Assembly: GCA_910579015.1 (NCBI GenBank)
Contig: CAJTRO010000003.1
Span: forward strand, 62,001-126,000
Direction of reading: 5' to 3'
Source of the DNA: an uncultured Dorea sp.
GTDB taxonomy: Bacteria; Bacillota_A; Clostridia; Lachnospirales; Lachnospiraceae
DNA: 64,000 bases
Positions 36,739 to 46,449 of this stretch are shown in pieces (the first letter of the stretch is position 1; each line of letters starts with the position of its first letter). The position numbers were made by a program, and so were the translations under genes. A model generated the notes under the pieces. That model was given only the letters and a program-made list of their open reading frames with translations, was not told the origin of the DNA and did not search any database.

Positions 36739-37893
36739 ATGGCTAATAATATAGAGAGAATGATTGCCGATACCTTTATGGAGATGGCTCAGGGGCTTGA
36801 GACCGGAAGCTTCGGGAAGAGGCCGAAGGTGGCTCTTACTGGTATGGGCAGCGAGCATGGAGAAGAGAACTCCATGAAAGCGGCCGTAGAGGCGGCAAAA
36901 GACGGAATCGATGTATACTATATCGGAACATTAGAGGCGGAAGGCGTGACTACTATTAAGGTGGCCAACGACGAGGAAGGCCACGACCGTATGGAAGAGA
37001 TGCTGAAAAAGGGAGAAGTGGATGCTGCGGTTACCATGCATTTCCCATTCCCGATCGGCGTATCTACCGTAGGACGCTGTGTGACACCGGCGACTGCAAA
37101 AGAGATGTTCATTGCGAACACGACCGGAACCTCCAGTACAGACCGTATTGAGGGTATGATCAAGAATGCAATCTACGGGATCATCGCGGCTAAGGCATGC
37201 GGCACAGAGAATCCGACCGTAGGTATCCTGAATGTTGACGGCGCACGTCAGACAGAGAAGGCGTTAAAGCAGCTTAAGGATAATGGATATGATATCGCAT
37301 TTGCTGAGTCCGGAAGGGCTGACGGCGGATGTGTGATGAGAGGAAACGATGTATTACAGGCGTCTCCGGATATCATGGTAACAGATTCCCTTACAGGAAA
37401 TATTCTGGTTAAGATGTTATCATCCTTTAATACAGGCGGAAGCTTTGAGGCGACTGGATTCGGATATGGTCCCGGAATTGGAGAAGGCTATGAGCAGTTA
37501 GTCATGATCGTATCCAGAGCCAGCGGCGCTCCGGTAATTGCCAATGCGATCCGTTATGCAGGACAGCTTGTAAGAGGCAAGGTATTCGAGGTGGCGAAGG
37601 CAGAATTTGCTGCGGCAAAGAAGGCCGGATTTAAGGAGATCTTAGATGCTCTTAAGGCTTCCCAGAAACCGGCTGCTGCTGAGGAAGAAGTAAAAGAACC
37701 GCCGAAGGAGATCGTAACCGCTCAGATCGCAGGTATCGAGGTTATGGACTTAGAGGATGCGGTAAAGGCATTGTGGAAGATCAATATCTACGCAGAGAGC
37801 GGGATGGGATGTACCGGACCGATCGTGCGTGTATCCGATGCAAATCTTGCAAAGGCAGAGGAAGAGCTTAAGAAGGCAGGATATGTCAGCTAG
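36739..37893 (+). CDS. grdD: Glycine reductase component C alpha subunit, GrdD
   Basis: A 384-residue PlsX/phosphotransacetylase-like subunit of protein C. The GRCVTPATAKEMF and FGYGPGIGEGYEQL segments and a C-terminal conserved cysteine (about residue 358, in SGMGCTGP) fit GrdD. Conserved cysteines of this subunit were studied in Eubacterium acidaminophilum as acetyl-binding sites. It releases acetyl phosphate, used by acetate kinase for ATP. Last gene of the operon; terminator follows. Confidence 0.93.
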   Translation: MANNIERMIADTFMEMAQGLETGSFGKRPKVALTGMGSEHGEENSMKAAVEAAKDGIDVYYIGTLEAEGVTTIKVANDEEGHDRMEEMLKKGEVDAAVTMHFPFPIGVSTVGRCVTPATAKEMFIANTTGTSSTDRIEGMIKNAIYGIIAAKACGTENPTVGILNVDGARQTEKALKQLKDNGYDIAFAESGRADGGCVMRGNDVLQASPDIMVTDSLTGNILVKMLSSFNTGGSFEATGFGYGPGIGEGYEQLVMIVSRASGAPVIANAIRYAGQLVRGKVFEVAKAEFAAAKKAGFKEILDALKASQKPAAAEEEVKEPPKEIVTAQIAGIEVMDLEDAVKALWKINIYAESGMGCTGPIVRVSDANLAKAEEELKKAGYVS

Positions 37894-37970
37894 TGATTCG
37901 TCAGCAATCCGCGGACGTCGTACTGGTATGGCGTCTGCGGTGTGACAGAATAATATTTATAGCATATTGT

Positions 37971-38027
37971 ATACTCCCGGAGATCCATGTGTATCATGTT
38001 AACAAGGTGCTCTGGGAGTATTCTTTT
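37971..38027 (+). terminator. Terminator of the grd operon
   Basis: ATACTCCCGGAG (37971-37982) pairs with CTCTGGGAGTAT (38010-38021), one mismatch, followed by TCTTTT. An earlier imperfect hairpin at about 37908-37950 may assist. Confidence 0.65.
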
Positions 38028-38149
38028 ATTGTGTTAGATGGATGGAAGCCCGAGGGTGTCTGCATGGTGTGCCGAAATGCCACTTTTTTTCACTTTACAC
38101 AACTCCTATAATCTATAATGATTATGGTTTTAAGGAGGTATGAACAGTT

Positions 38150-39043
38150 ATGGAAGCAGTGTTGAGATGGACTGATTCTGTTACAGGAGTTTTTGATATA
38201 TCCCGGGACAGATTTTTCAGGGTATGCATGATTCTTGTAATGTCAGGCGTATTGTGTCTCTGTATAAAGAAATATATGCATAACAGCAGTACGATGGAAG
38301 TGGATGCAAAGGGCGCGCTGGCAGGCATGGCGGGGATATACAGAGAGGGTGCGCTGGCAGACCTCTGTCGTCATGAGAGAAAATTTACTGAAAATATGAT
38401 GGAAGAAAGGCTTAAGCGAAGGGAGAGTCTGTGTATATATGAGACGCCTGCACCGGTATGTTTAGAAGAGCCGGAAAGAACGGCAGAAATGAAAACGATG
38501 GGAGCAGAAGAGACGATGACAGTCGGGCAGACGGATATCGCAGAGACGCCTGAATCGTTCCCGTATCCGGGGACAGATATTTCAAAGGATCTGCCTTCTG
38601 CCGGGGAGGTTCCGCCAATACCCGGCGACAGGCCGGCCGCGCTTCCGTCACTGGATCTGCCGGCGGTAACCGAGCCTGTAGAAGAAGAGAGGCCGGTGGA
38701 CAATGAACCTGCCGGAGCAATAGAAATTGCCGGATATGTGGTAGATGAGGAAGGATATATTATCGGATATACCTCCGGCCTTATGGCTGTCGACGGTATT
38801 CTTCTGCTTGCGACGGACGAAAGCTGTATCGGGATCAGAAAGGATGCGCTGAACGGACTTGCCTGTGATGTGACAGAAGTCTTTATACCGGCAAATATTA
38901 CAGATATCGAACCGGGCGCCTTTGATGCGCTGCCGTATCTGATATACATAGAAGTGGCGGCAGAGAACCCGGTTTATTACAGCAAGGATGGAATACTGCA
39001 TACAATTCTGGGAGAGGCAGTTGTTTCTCTGACAGAAGGATAG
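38150..39043 (+). CDS. Membrane-anchored protein with BspA-like leucine-rich C-terminus
   Basis: A 297-residue protein. Residues about 22-41 form one membrane helix (FRVCMILVMSGVLCLCIKK), followed by a charged segment, a long Pro/Glu-rich linker (about 95-195), and a C-terminal domain with one or two LRR_5/BspA-type repeats (LACDVTEVFIPANITDIEPG, then AFDALPYLIYIEVAAENP). The repeat domain should lie outside the cell. Two TATAAT boxes at 38107 and 38114 may form its promoter; the -35 is poor. TAAGGAGG upstream of the ATG. Function unknown; protein binding or a sporulation/envelope role is possible. Confidence 0.7.
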   Translation: MEAVLRWTDSVTGVFDISRDRFFRVCMILVMSGVLCLCIKKYMHNSSTMEVDAKGALAGMAGIYREGALADLCRHERKFTENMMEERLKRRESLCIYETPAPVCLEEPERTAEMKTMGAEETMTVGQTDIAETPESFPYPGTDISKDLPSAGEVPPIPGDRPAALPSLDLPAVTEPVEEERPVDNEPAGAIEIAGYVVDEEGYIIGYTSGLMAVDGILLLATDESCIGIRKDALNGLACDVTEVFIPANITDIEPGAFDALPYLIYIEVAAENPVYYSKDGILHTILGEAVVSLTEG

Positions 39044-39084
39044 GACGTATTATAAGTAAAGATTTTTCGTTTAGGAGGCATGGC

Positions 39085-40317
39085 ATGAAGATCCAGCAGA
39101 TCAGAAGAGACAAAGATGAATATATGGATTTGTTGTTAATGGCGGATCCGCAGAGGGATATGATAGAGAGCTATCTTGACCGGAGCGAGGTCTTCGTTCT
39201 GGTCAACGGCGGGGATGTCTGCGGGATCTGTGTGGTTGAGCCGCTGAAAAATCGAAAGTGTGAATTGAAAAGTATCGCGATCCGCGAAAAAGACCGTGGG
39301 AAAGGCTGTGCCAGATATATGCTCCGTCACATCTGCGAGCATTATGGCAATCAATGCGATACCATGTATGCGGGGATGTGCAACAGCAGGAGGAACATCG
39401 AGTTTTTTGAGAAATGCGGATTTATAAATTCCCACATTGCCGTGAATTTCTATCCGGAGCATTACCGGGAACCAGTCTGTCAGGATGGCGTCAGGATGAC
39501 GGATAAGGTCTATATGAGGAAACAGCTGGATTCTGAGATCAGTGTGAAGAAGGTGGTGGATCTGGCGTTGGAAGCGGGGAGGATCCTGCTTAAGAACGGA
39601 GCCGAGATCTTCCGTGTAGATGAGACGATCGTAAGGATCTGTAATCGTTTTCATGTACAGTATGTGGATACTTTTATCCTGAGCCATGCGATATTTGTAA
39701 GTGCGGAGAACGGAATGGAGGAGGCGTATACGAAGGTGAAGCAGGTTCCCCTGTCTTCCTCACACCTTGGGATAGTTGCCGAGGTGAATGAGCTTTCGAG
39801 GGAGATTGAAGAAGGGCTTGTCAGTATCGAGGAGGCGTCTGAGCGGCTGCGCAGGATTGACGGGATGCCGGGTAAGAAGGGATATTTTCAGGTGCTTGCG
39901 GCTGGTATAGTGAGCGGTTGTTTCGGATATCTTCTGGGAGCGTCTGAGCTGGAGAGTATGATCGCATTCGTTATCGGATGTCTGTTGCATGTATGGGTAT
40001 TGACAGCAAAGAAGTATCAGATGTCCAAGATGATCGTCAATATCGCAGGCGGAGTGATCATCACGGCGTTGGCGCTTCTGGCGTATCATCTTCCTGTCCC
40101 CGGGCATGTGAAGCCTGACGGGATGATCATCGGATCGATCATGCCGCTGGTGCCCGGACTTGCGTTTGTGAATGCTATCAGAGATATTGCGGACAGTGAT
40201 TTTCTGTCAGGGACGGTGCGGATGATCGACGCGCTGCTTGTGTTTGTCTATATTGCTGTCGGCGTGGGGATTACGCTTAGTATCTACAACAATATGGGAG
40301 GGAGGCTTATGCTGTGA
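39085..40317 (+). CDS. GNAT acetyltransferase fused to ThrE-type threonine/serine exporter subunit
   Basis: A 410-residue two-part protein. Residues 1 to about 148 are a GNAT acetyltransferase: CELKSIAIREKDRGKGCARYM, with the acetyl-CoA loop RGKGCA at 71-76, and FFEKCGFINSH. From about residue 150 it is the ThrE N-terminal family (YjjP, DUF1212): VVDLALEAGRILLKNGAEIFRVDETI, then five or so membrane helices from about 275. The join is in one open frame without slippage signals, so the fusion looks genuine. ThrE-like pairs export threonine and serine; the second, small subunit is encoded right after. A role for the GNAT part in modifying or sensing the exported amino acid is conjecture. Confidence 0.85.
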   Translation: MKIQQIRRDKDEYMDLLLMADPQRDMIESYLDRSEVFVLVNGGDVCGICVVEPLKNRKCELKSIAIREKDRGKGCARYMLRHICEHYGNQCDTMYAGMCNSRRNIEFFEKCGFINSHIAVNFYPEHYREPVCQDGVRMTDKVYMRKQLDSEISVKKVVDLALEAGRILLKNGAEIFRVDETIVRICNRFHVQYVDTFILSHAIFVSAENGMEEAYTKVKQVPLSSSHLGIVAEVNELSREIEEGLVSIEEASERLRRIDGMPGKKGYFQVLAAGIVSGCFGYLLGASELESMIAFVIGCLLHVWVLTAKKYQMSKMIVNIAGGVIITALALLAYHLPVPGHVKPDGMIIGSIMPLVPGLAFVNAIRDIADSDFLSGTVRMIDALLVFVYIAVGVGITLSIYNNMGGRLML

Positions 40318-40781
40318 TCCATGATTTTATCATGCATGTAATGTGTCCCTTTATAGGAACCATCGGATATGCAGTCTTATTCAATATCCCAAAGAAATTC
40401 TATCTGTGCTGCGGGTTTACAGGCGCGGCCGGATGGCTGATCTATCATGCCGTTGTCAGCATGAATGCTTCGGCGGTGACGGCTTCTTTCTTCGGAACTC
40501 TGGCAGTCGTTCTGACGTCCAGGGTGCTGAGCGTCAGGAAGAAATGTCCGATCATTATTTTCCTTGTGTCAGGGATCCTGCCGCTGGTGCCGGGGGCGGG
40601 GATCTATTATACGGTGTACTATATGGTAACGAACCAGCTGGCCGAAGCCGTGCTGCGGGGGATGGAATCTGTTAAAACAGCGTTTGCCATTGTACTTGGG
40701 ATTGTGCTGGTACTGTCCATTCCGGGAGGGATATTTCAGCTTGTGTCCACAGAGAAGGGCGCCAGACAAAGAAGAGGATAA
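40314..40781 (+). CDS. ThrE small subunit (YjjB-like, DUF3815)
   Basis: A 155-residue membrane protein with about four to five helices and the pattern of the ThrE C-terminal family: NIPKKFYLCCGFTGAAGWL, then SGILPLVPGAGIYYTVYYM. In other organisms it pairs with the YjjP-like subunit to form a threonine/serine exporter. GTG 40314 overlaps the stop of the preceding gene, so expression is coupled. Confidence 0.88.
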   Translation: MIHDFIMHVMCPFIGTIGYAVLFNIPKKFYLCCGFTGAAGWLIYHAVVSMNASAVTASFFGTLAVVLTSRVLSVRKKCPIIIFLVSGILPLVPGAGIYYTVYYMVTNQLAEAVLRGMESVKTAFAIVLGIVLVLSIPGGIFQLVSTEKGARQRRG

Positions 40782-40886
40782 AAAGGTTGATGCCCAAAAA
40801 GGTTGATAGATGTCCGGGGATTTGGTACAATATGTAAAAGAGAAGCATTAATTTACAGGAACCAATACGTAAGGAAGGTGAGCATT

Positions 40887-41627
40887 ATGTCAGGAGGGAA
40901 AATATTACAGATTCTGAATGACAGTCGGTATACGACGGTCTTGAGTGGATTCAGTATGCTTATTGAGAGCGGGTATCCGTCGATCAGGGATGGGGATGTG
41001 TCTTATGATATAGAGCAGAAATATGGATATTCCATGGAAGAGATGTTCTCAACGGCATTTTTTTCGACACGGAAGGAACAGTTCTACGAATTCTATCGCA
41101 ATGAGATGCTCAGCCAGCTTGAGACGCCGCCGGGTAAAGGATTTATCGAGATGGCGAGGCTTGAGAAGAAAGGGCTGTTTCAGTCCATCATCACCAGACG
41201 GATCTTTGGACTGCCGGAACGGGCGGGATGCACCAACGTTATCAATCTGCACGGCAATGTTTACGATAATTTCTGCCCCCACTGCGGACGCAGATACCCT
41301 ATGGAATATATAAGAGATTCAGTCAGAGTACCGCTCTGTGAGGACTGTAAGACACCGGTGAGACCAAGGGTATGTCTGTTTGGCGAGATGGTGGATAACA
41401 GTGTGATCACCAGGGCGGCAGAGGAGATCCAGAAGGCAGATGTACTTTTGGTACTGGGATCGAACCTTAAGTCTTATCTGTGCAGCCAGCTCATTGAATA
41501 TTATGAAGGCGATAAGCTGATCCTGGTGAATGAGACGCCGCATTATGCAGACAGGTTTGCCGACATCGTTGTTCACGAGAGGGTAGATGACCTGTTGGAG
41601 AAAATACGCTTAGAAATAGGAGATTAG
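40887..41627 (+). CDS. Sir2-like protein with altered NAD-binding motifs
   Basis: A 246-residue sirtuin-fold protein. The zinc site is intact (CPHC 130-133, CEDC 151-154), and the usual catalytic His position is present (NLHGN, His122). The two NAD motifs are changed: GAGIS is GFSML (21-25), and TQNID is TRRIF (103-107), losing the Asn and Asp that hold the nicotinamide ribose. The downstream VLVLGSNLKSY segment is conserved. It may be inactive as a deacetylase or bind NAD or another ligand differently. AAGGAAGGTG upstream of ATG 40887. It ends two bases before gltX. Confidence 0.8.
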   Translation: MSGGKILQILNDSRYTTVLSGFSMLIESGYPSIRDGDVSYDIEQKYGYSMEEMFSTAFFSTRKEQFYEFYRNEMLSQLETPPGKGFIEMARLEKKGLFQSIITRRIFGLPERAGCTNVINLHGNVYDNFCPHCGRRYPMEYIRDSVRVPLCEDCKTPVRPRVCLFGEMVDNSVITRAAEEIQKADVLLVLGSNLKSYLCSQLIEYYEGDKLILVNETPHYADRFADIVVHERVDDLLEKIRLEIGD

Positions 41628-41629
41628 AC

Positions 41630-43093
41630 ATGAGTAAAGTAAGAACAAGATTTGCACCAAGTCCTACCGGAAGAATGCATGTGGGCAACTTAAGGACAGC
41701 GCTCTATGCATATCTGATCGCGAAGCATGAGGGCGGAGACTTCATGCTCAGGATTGAAGATACGGACCAGGAGCGCTTTGTGGAGGGCGCTCTGGATATT
41801 ATCTATCATACGCTTGAGGAGACGGGGCTTGTCCATGATGAAGGGCCGGATAAGGACGGCGGTGCAGGTCCGTATGTGCAGAGCGAGCGGAATGCTTCCG
41901 GTCTGTACCTTAAGTATGCGAAGCAGCTGATCGATCAGGGGAATGCCTATTACTGCTTCTGTGACAAGGAGAGGCTTGCATCTCTTAAGAGCAGCGTATC
42001 CGGGGAGCAGGGGACGGAGATCGTAGTCTACGATAAGCATTGCCTGGGGCTTGGCAAGGAGGAGATAGAGGCGAATCTGGCGGCAGGAAAGCCCTATGTG
42101 ATCCGGTTCAATATGCCGACAGAAGGGACGACAACTTTTCAGGACGACATCTATGGAGAGATCACAGTTCCCAATGAAGAGCTGGAGGATCTGATCCTGA
42201 TCAAATCAGACGGATATCCGACTTACAATTTTGCCAATGTCATCGACGACCATCTGATGGGGATCACCCATGTTGTGCGGGGGAATGAGTATCTGTCATC
42301 TGCACCGAAATACAACAAGATCTACGAGGCATTCGGCTGGGAGGTCCCGACCTATGTACACTGTCCGCTGATCACGGACGAGAACCACAAGAAGCTTAGC
42401 AAGCGGTGTGGACATTCCTCTTATGAGGATCTGATCGACCAGGGATTTATAACGGAGGCTGTTGTGAATTATGTGGCGCTGCTTGGATGGTGTCCGTCAG
42501 GGAATCAGGAGATCTTCTCGCTCGAGGAGCTGGTTTCTGAGTTTGATTATCATCATATGAGCAAGTCGCCGGCAGTGTTCGATATTGTGAAGCTTAGATG
42601 GATGAACGGCGAGTATTTTAAAGCCATGGACGAAGACAGGTTCTTTGAGATGGCAAGGCCGTATATTAAGGAGGTTGTGACGAAGGATTATGATCTTAAG
42701 AAGATCGCGTCGCTTGTCAGGACCAGGATAGAAGTATTCCCGGATATCAGAGAGCAGATAGATTTCTTCGAGGAACTGCCTTTGTATGATACGGCAATGT
42801 ACTGCCATAAGAAGATGAAGACCAACGAGGAGAAGTCGCTTGAAGTGCTTAAGGACGTGCTTCCCCGCCTGGAGCAGCAGGAGGATTTCAGCAATGACGC
42901 TCTGTTTACTGTCCTTAAGGGATATGTGGACGAGAAGGGCTTTAAGACCGGATATGTGATGTGGCCGGTAAGGACGGCTGTATCCGGGAAGCAGAATACC
43001 CCGGGCGGAGCAACGGAGATCATGGAGATTCTTGGAAAGGAAGAATCCCTTGCGAGGATCCGTAGAGGGATTGAGCTGTTGGAGCAGTCATAA
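41630..43093 (+). CDS. gltX: Glutamyl-tRNA synthetase
   Basis: A 487-residue class I synthetase charging tRNA-Glu (possibly also tRNA-Gln in Clostridia). HIGH-type motif APSPTGRMHVGNLRTAL at the start and a KMSKS-type loop HKKLSKRCG at about residues 253-261. Complete with an anticodon-binding C-terminus. It starts two bases after the Sir2-like gene and its stop overlaps the helicase start. Confidence 0.95.
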   Translation: MSKVRTRFAPSPTGRMHVGNLRTALYAYLIAKHEGGDFMLRIEDTDQERFVEGALDIIYHTLEETGLVHDEGPDKDGGAGPYVQSERNASGLYLKYAKQLIDQGNAYYCFCDKERLASLKSSVSGEQGTEIVVYDKHCLGLGKEEIEANLAAGKPYVIRFNMPTEGTTTFQDDIYGEITVPNEELEDLILIKSDGYPTYNFANVIDDHLMGITHVVRGNEYLSSAPKYNKIYEAFGWEVPTYVHCPLITDENHKKLSKRCGHSSYEDLIDQGFITEAVVNYVALLGWCPSGNQEIFSLEELVSEFDYHHMSKSPAVFDIVKLRWMNGEYFKAMDEDRFFEMARPYIKEVVTKDYDLKKIASLVRTRIEVFPDIREQIDFFEELPLYDTAMYCHKKMKTNEEKSLEVLKDVLPRLEQQEDFSNDALFTVLKGYVDEKGFKTGYVMWPVRTAVSGKQNTPGGATEIMEILGKEESLARIRRGIELLEQS

Positions 43094-44943
43094 TGGAGAT
43101 TCTTAAGATAGGAGAGTCTATGGGTTTAAATCGCGCTCAGGGCATGGCGGCCGCCCATAAGGACGGACCTTGCCTGGTTCTTGCCGGTCCCGGTTCCGGG
43201 AAAACTCTTACCATAGCAAGAAGAATTGAATATCTGATCGTCAAATACAAGGTAAGGCCAGAAGAGATTCTGGTCATTACCTTTACAAAGTATGCCGCGA
43301 AGGAGATGAAGGAACGGTTCTTAAAGATCATGGGAGGAGTTAAGGTTCCTGTGACATTCGGGACCTTTCACGGGATCTATTATGGTATCCTGAAATGGGC
43401 ATATAAGCTGGACCAGTCGAACCTTTTATCGGATACGCAGAAGTATGATCTGATCAAAAGGATGGCGGCGGGGCCTGACTGGGAGGAGCTTCTTGAGACC
43501 GAGGATGAGAAGGAATTTCTTAAGGAGCTGGCCGCGGAGATCGGCAATGTCAAGAACAACTGCCATGACATCAGGACATACCGTCCGGCGCGCTGGGACG
43601 AACAGAAGTTTCGCAGGCTGTACCTTGCCTATGAGGAGGAGAAGCGCAGGCTTAGAAAGATAGATTTCGAGGATATGCTCGTCATGTGCCGGGAGCTGTT
43701 CCTTAAGAGGCCGGATATTCTCAGGAAATGGCAGGAGAGATTCCGGTATATCCTGGTGGATGAGTTCCAGGATGTGAACCAGGCACAGTATGATGTGGTG
43801 CGTATGCTTGCGGCGCCGGAGGATAACCTGTTCGTAGTCGGGGACGACGATCAGTCCATTTATGGGTTCCGCGGGGCGAAGCCGGGGATCATGCTGGAAT
43901 TTGAACATGACTATAAGAATGCCAGACGGATACTTCTGGATGTAAATTATCGTTCAACGGAGCATATCGTGAATGGAGCGCTGAAAGTCATATCCCATAA
44001 CAGTGAACGGTTTGACAAGAAGATTACGGCTTTTAAGGGGAAGGGCAGAACCGTCCATGTGCAGGAGAACAAAAATCCCCAAGAGGAGGCCGGATATATT
44101 CTGGAACAGATAGAAAAATACCGTGGAGAGGGGATACCCTATGAGGAGATGGCCGTTCTGTACCGGACGGGTGCGGATGCAAGGGGATTGTCGGAGCTTC
44201 TGGCCGGGAACCAGATACCGTTTGTGATGAAGGAGAAGGCGGACAATCTGTATGATCATTTCATCGGGACGGATATCATGAGTTATTTCCGGCTGGCGGC
44301 AGGCGAATATGAAAGGAAATATTTTCTTCAGGTCGCCAACAGGCCCAAGCGTTATATCAGCCGTGACAGCATGAGAGAAGGCCGGATCTCTTATGAGTCT
44401 CTGCGCAATTTTTATTGTGACAGGGAATGGATGATGGACCGGATCGACCAGCTTGAGTGGGATATGAAGATGATACGTGACAAGACGCCTTTTGCCGCGA
44501 TCCAATATATAAGGAAGAGTATCGGTTATGACGGATTCCTTCGGGAATATGCCGCCGGACACAAGGCTAGGGAAGAAGAGCTTATGGATATCCTGGAAGA
44601 GATCCAGCAGAATTCAAAGGCGTACCGGACGATGTCCGAATGGTTCGATCATGTGGCGGACTATAAAGCCGTGCTTGAGAAGCCCGATACAAAAGGCGTT
44701 TCCCTGATGACGATGCACAGTGCGAAGGGACTGGAGTATGAGCTGGTCTTCATCATAGAAGGAAATGAAGGCTGCATCCCTTATAAGAAGGCGAAGCTTT
44801 TGAAAGCTGTGGAGGAAGAGCGGAGGTTGTTCTATGTCGCTATGACGCGGGCGAAGCAGAAGCTGATCATCAGTTATGTGAAAGAAAAAAACGGAAAAGA
44901 TATGGATCCTTCCCGTTTTGTTGAAGAACTACTCCTCGTCTGA
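43093..44943 (+). CDS. UvrD/PcrA-type superfamily 1 helicase
   Basis: A 616-residue 3'-5' helicase with motif I LAGPGSGKTLT, Ia VITFTKYAAKEMKERF, II ILVDEFQDVNQAQYD, III GDDDQSIYGFRGA, IV DVNYRST, V TMHSAKGLEYELVFIIEGNEG and VI EERRLFYVAMTRAKQ. It is shorter than PcrA (about 740 residues) and lacks the C-terminal extension, so it is a PcrA-related short form with a likely repair or recombination role. The ATG overlaps the gltX stop. The 3' end overlaps the convergent DUF1292 gene by 15 bases. Confidence 0.9.
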   Translation: MEILKIGESMGLNRAQGMAAAHKDGPCLVLAGPGSGKTLTIARRIEYLIVKYKVRPEEILVITFTKYAAKEMKERFLKIMGGVKVPVTFGTFHGIYYGILKWAYKLDQSNLLSDTQKYDLIKRMAAGPDWEELLETEDEKEFLKELAAEIGNVKNNCHDIRTYRPARWDEQKFRRLYLAYEEEKRRLRKIDFEDMLVMCRELFLKRPDILRKWQERFRYILVDEFQDVNQAQYDVVRMLAAPEDNLFVVGDDDQSIYGFRGAKPGIMLEFEHDYKNARRILLDVNYRSTEHIVNGALKVISHNSERFDKKITAFKGKGRTVHVQENKNPQEEAGYILEQIEKYRGEGIPYEEMAVLYRTGADARGLSELLAGNQIPFVMKEKADNLYDHFIGTDIMSYFRLAAGEYERKYFLQVANRPKRYISRDSMREGRISYESLRNFYCDREWMMDRIDQLEWDMKMIRDKTPFAAIQYIRKSIGYDGFLREYAAGHKAREEELMDILEEIQQNSKAYRTMSEWFDHVADYKAVLEKPDTKGVSLMTMHSAKGLEYELVFIIEGNEGCIPYKKAKLLKAVEEERRLFYVAMTRAKQKLIISYVKEKNGKDMDPSRFVEELLLV

Positions 44944-45213
44944 CTCCTCGAATTCCTGTGTATCCATCCATTCGTCGAAAGCGTCTGCGGCGATCTCGTA
45001 TTCATCGTCATCTTCGATGTTCTCAAGCTCCGGTTCGCCCTCCGGCGTCTCGACATAGCGGTAGAGATAGACGTCGCCCTCTTCGGTGTCGTCTTCGTTC
45101 TGTGGAAGAAGAGCGATATATTCTCTGCCGCCTGCCTCAAATAAGGTAAGTATAGCACATTCTACGACTTCATCATTGTCTAATGTCAGTTCTACGGTCA
45201 TGTATTCATCCAT
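44929..45213 (-). CDS. DUF1292 family protein (YrzB-like)
   Basis: A very acidic protein of 94 residues on the minus strand. It has the DUF1292 pattern: VELTLDNDEVVECAILTLFE, then YIALLPQNED and VYLYRYVE, with an EDDDEYEIAADAFDEWM tail. Conserved in Firmicutes, commonly near alaS/yrrK genes; function not known. AAAGGAGAAG precedes the ATG on that strand. Confidence 0.88.
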   Translation of the reverse strand: MDEYMTVELTLDNDEVVECAILTLFEAGGREYIALLPQNEDDTEEGDVYLYRYVETPEGEPELENIEDDDEYEIAADAFDEWMDTQEFEESDEE

Positions 45214-45380
45214 AACATTCTTCTCCTTTGCTTTTTAGATACTTTAACTGTAACAAAGGTGCCTGCAAATTGCAAGAAAGTTTTGTCAATGAAGGGATTT
45301 TGTTTTCAACATTGTAGACTTTACAAAAAAAATGTTGTAGAATATTTTCGGAAGAGTATATTTTAAGGAGGAGAACGATT

Positions 45381-46388
45381 ATGAGGAAGGGGAGAATGCT
45401 GTGGGCATTGGCCGCAATGCTTGTGGGCATTTTCGTTTTGGCTGCGTGCAAGAAGAATGTAGGGACTCCTGAGGATAATGCAGTTTCCAAGGAGCCGGAG
45501 GAGAATGAGGATATACAGGAAGAGGATACATATGTATTTGGGTTTTCGGGAATTGATATGGAGAACCCGTATTTTATAACGCTTGAATCGGCGGTAAGGG
45601 AAGTATTAGAGAAGAATGGATATACTATGATCACAAAGGATCCGGCATCAAGCCCGGAGCTTCAGATCATCCAGATCCAGGAAATGATTGACGAGGGGGC
45701 GGATGCGGTATTTTTAAGCCCGGTTGACTGGGAGAAGATCACAGAGGCGCTCAAGCTGCTTAAAGAGGCAGGTGTCAGGATCATTAATGTGGATACACAG
45801 GTAAAGGAGATGGATTACGTGGACGCCTATATCGGTTCAGATAACAGGGAGGCAGGATATATCTGCGGGGAAGATCTGATCGGCAGATGTCCTGACGGCG
45901 GAAAGGTGGCGATACTGGAATGTCCGACACAGAATTCCATCAACGACCGTATTACAGGATTTGAGGAGGCGATAGCGAAGGCAGAGAAGGGATTTGAGGT
46001 TGTTGCAAGGGAGGATACCAACGGAGAGTTTGAGAAGGCTCTGGAGGCATCGAAGGCCATCGTTGCCGATTACCCGGATGTGAAGGCGATCATGTGCGGG
46101 AACGATCAGCTTGCGGTTGCCGCAAAGACAGCGGTGAACCTTGCCAGTATGGATACGGTGGTCATATACGGTGTGGACGGATCGCCGGATATTAAGAAGG
46201 AGCTTAAGAAGGCGAACGGGCAGATTGCCGGCACCGCGGCACAGTCGCCGATCAGCATGGGGAAGGCAGCCGCAAAGACAGCGGTGAATATGCTGAACGG
46301 GGAGGAGTACGAGAACGAGATATACGTGGAAGTTTTTATGATTGATAAAGATAATGTTGATATGTATGGAGTAGATGGATGGCAGTAG
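45381..46388 (+). CDS. Orphan sugar ABC transporter substrate-binding lipoprotein
   Basis: A 335-residue type I periplasmic-binding-protein (ribose/galactose-like) exported as a lipoprotein: signal peptide with lipobox LAAC, lipidated Cys at residue 23. The mature part shows FSGIDMENPYFITLESAV and DEGADAVFLSPVDWEKI, then a GTAAQSPISMGKAA hinge region, as in RbsB-like proteins. No permease or ATPase gene is near, so it may serve a distant transporter or a sensor. AAGGAGGAG upstream. Confidence 0.88.
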   Translation: MRKGRMLWALAAMLVGIFVLAACKKNVGTPEDNAVSKEPEENEDIQEEDTYVFGFSGIDMENPYFITLESAVREVLEKNGYTMITKDPASSPELQIIQIQEMIDEGADAVFLSPVDWEKITEALKLLKEAGVRIINVDTQVKEMDYVDAYIGSDNREAGYICGEDLIGRCPDGGKVAILECPTQNSINDRITGFEEAIAKAEKGFEVVAREDTNGEFEKALEASKAIVADYPDVKAIMCGNDQLAVAAKTAVNLASMDTVVIYGVDGSPDIKKELKKANGQIAGTAAQSPISMGKAAAKTAVNMLNGEEYENEIYVEVFMIDKDNVDMYGVDGWQ

Positions 46389-46449
46389 GATTGTATCAGG
46401 GCCGCAGATCGGGAATCTGCCGGCTGTAGGATGACAGGAAGGATAAGAC

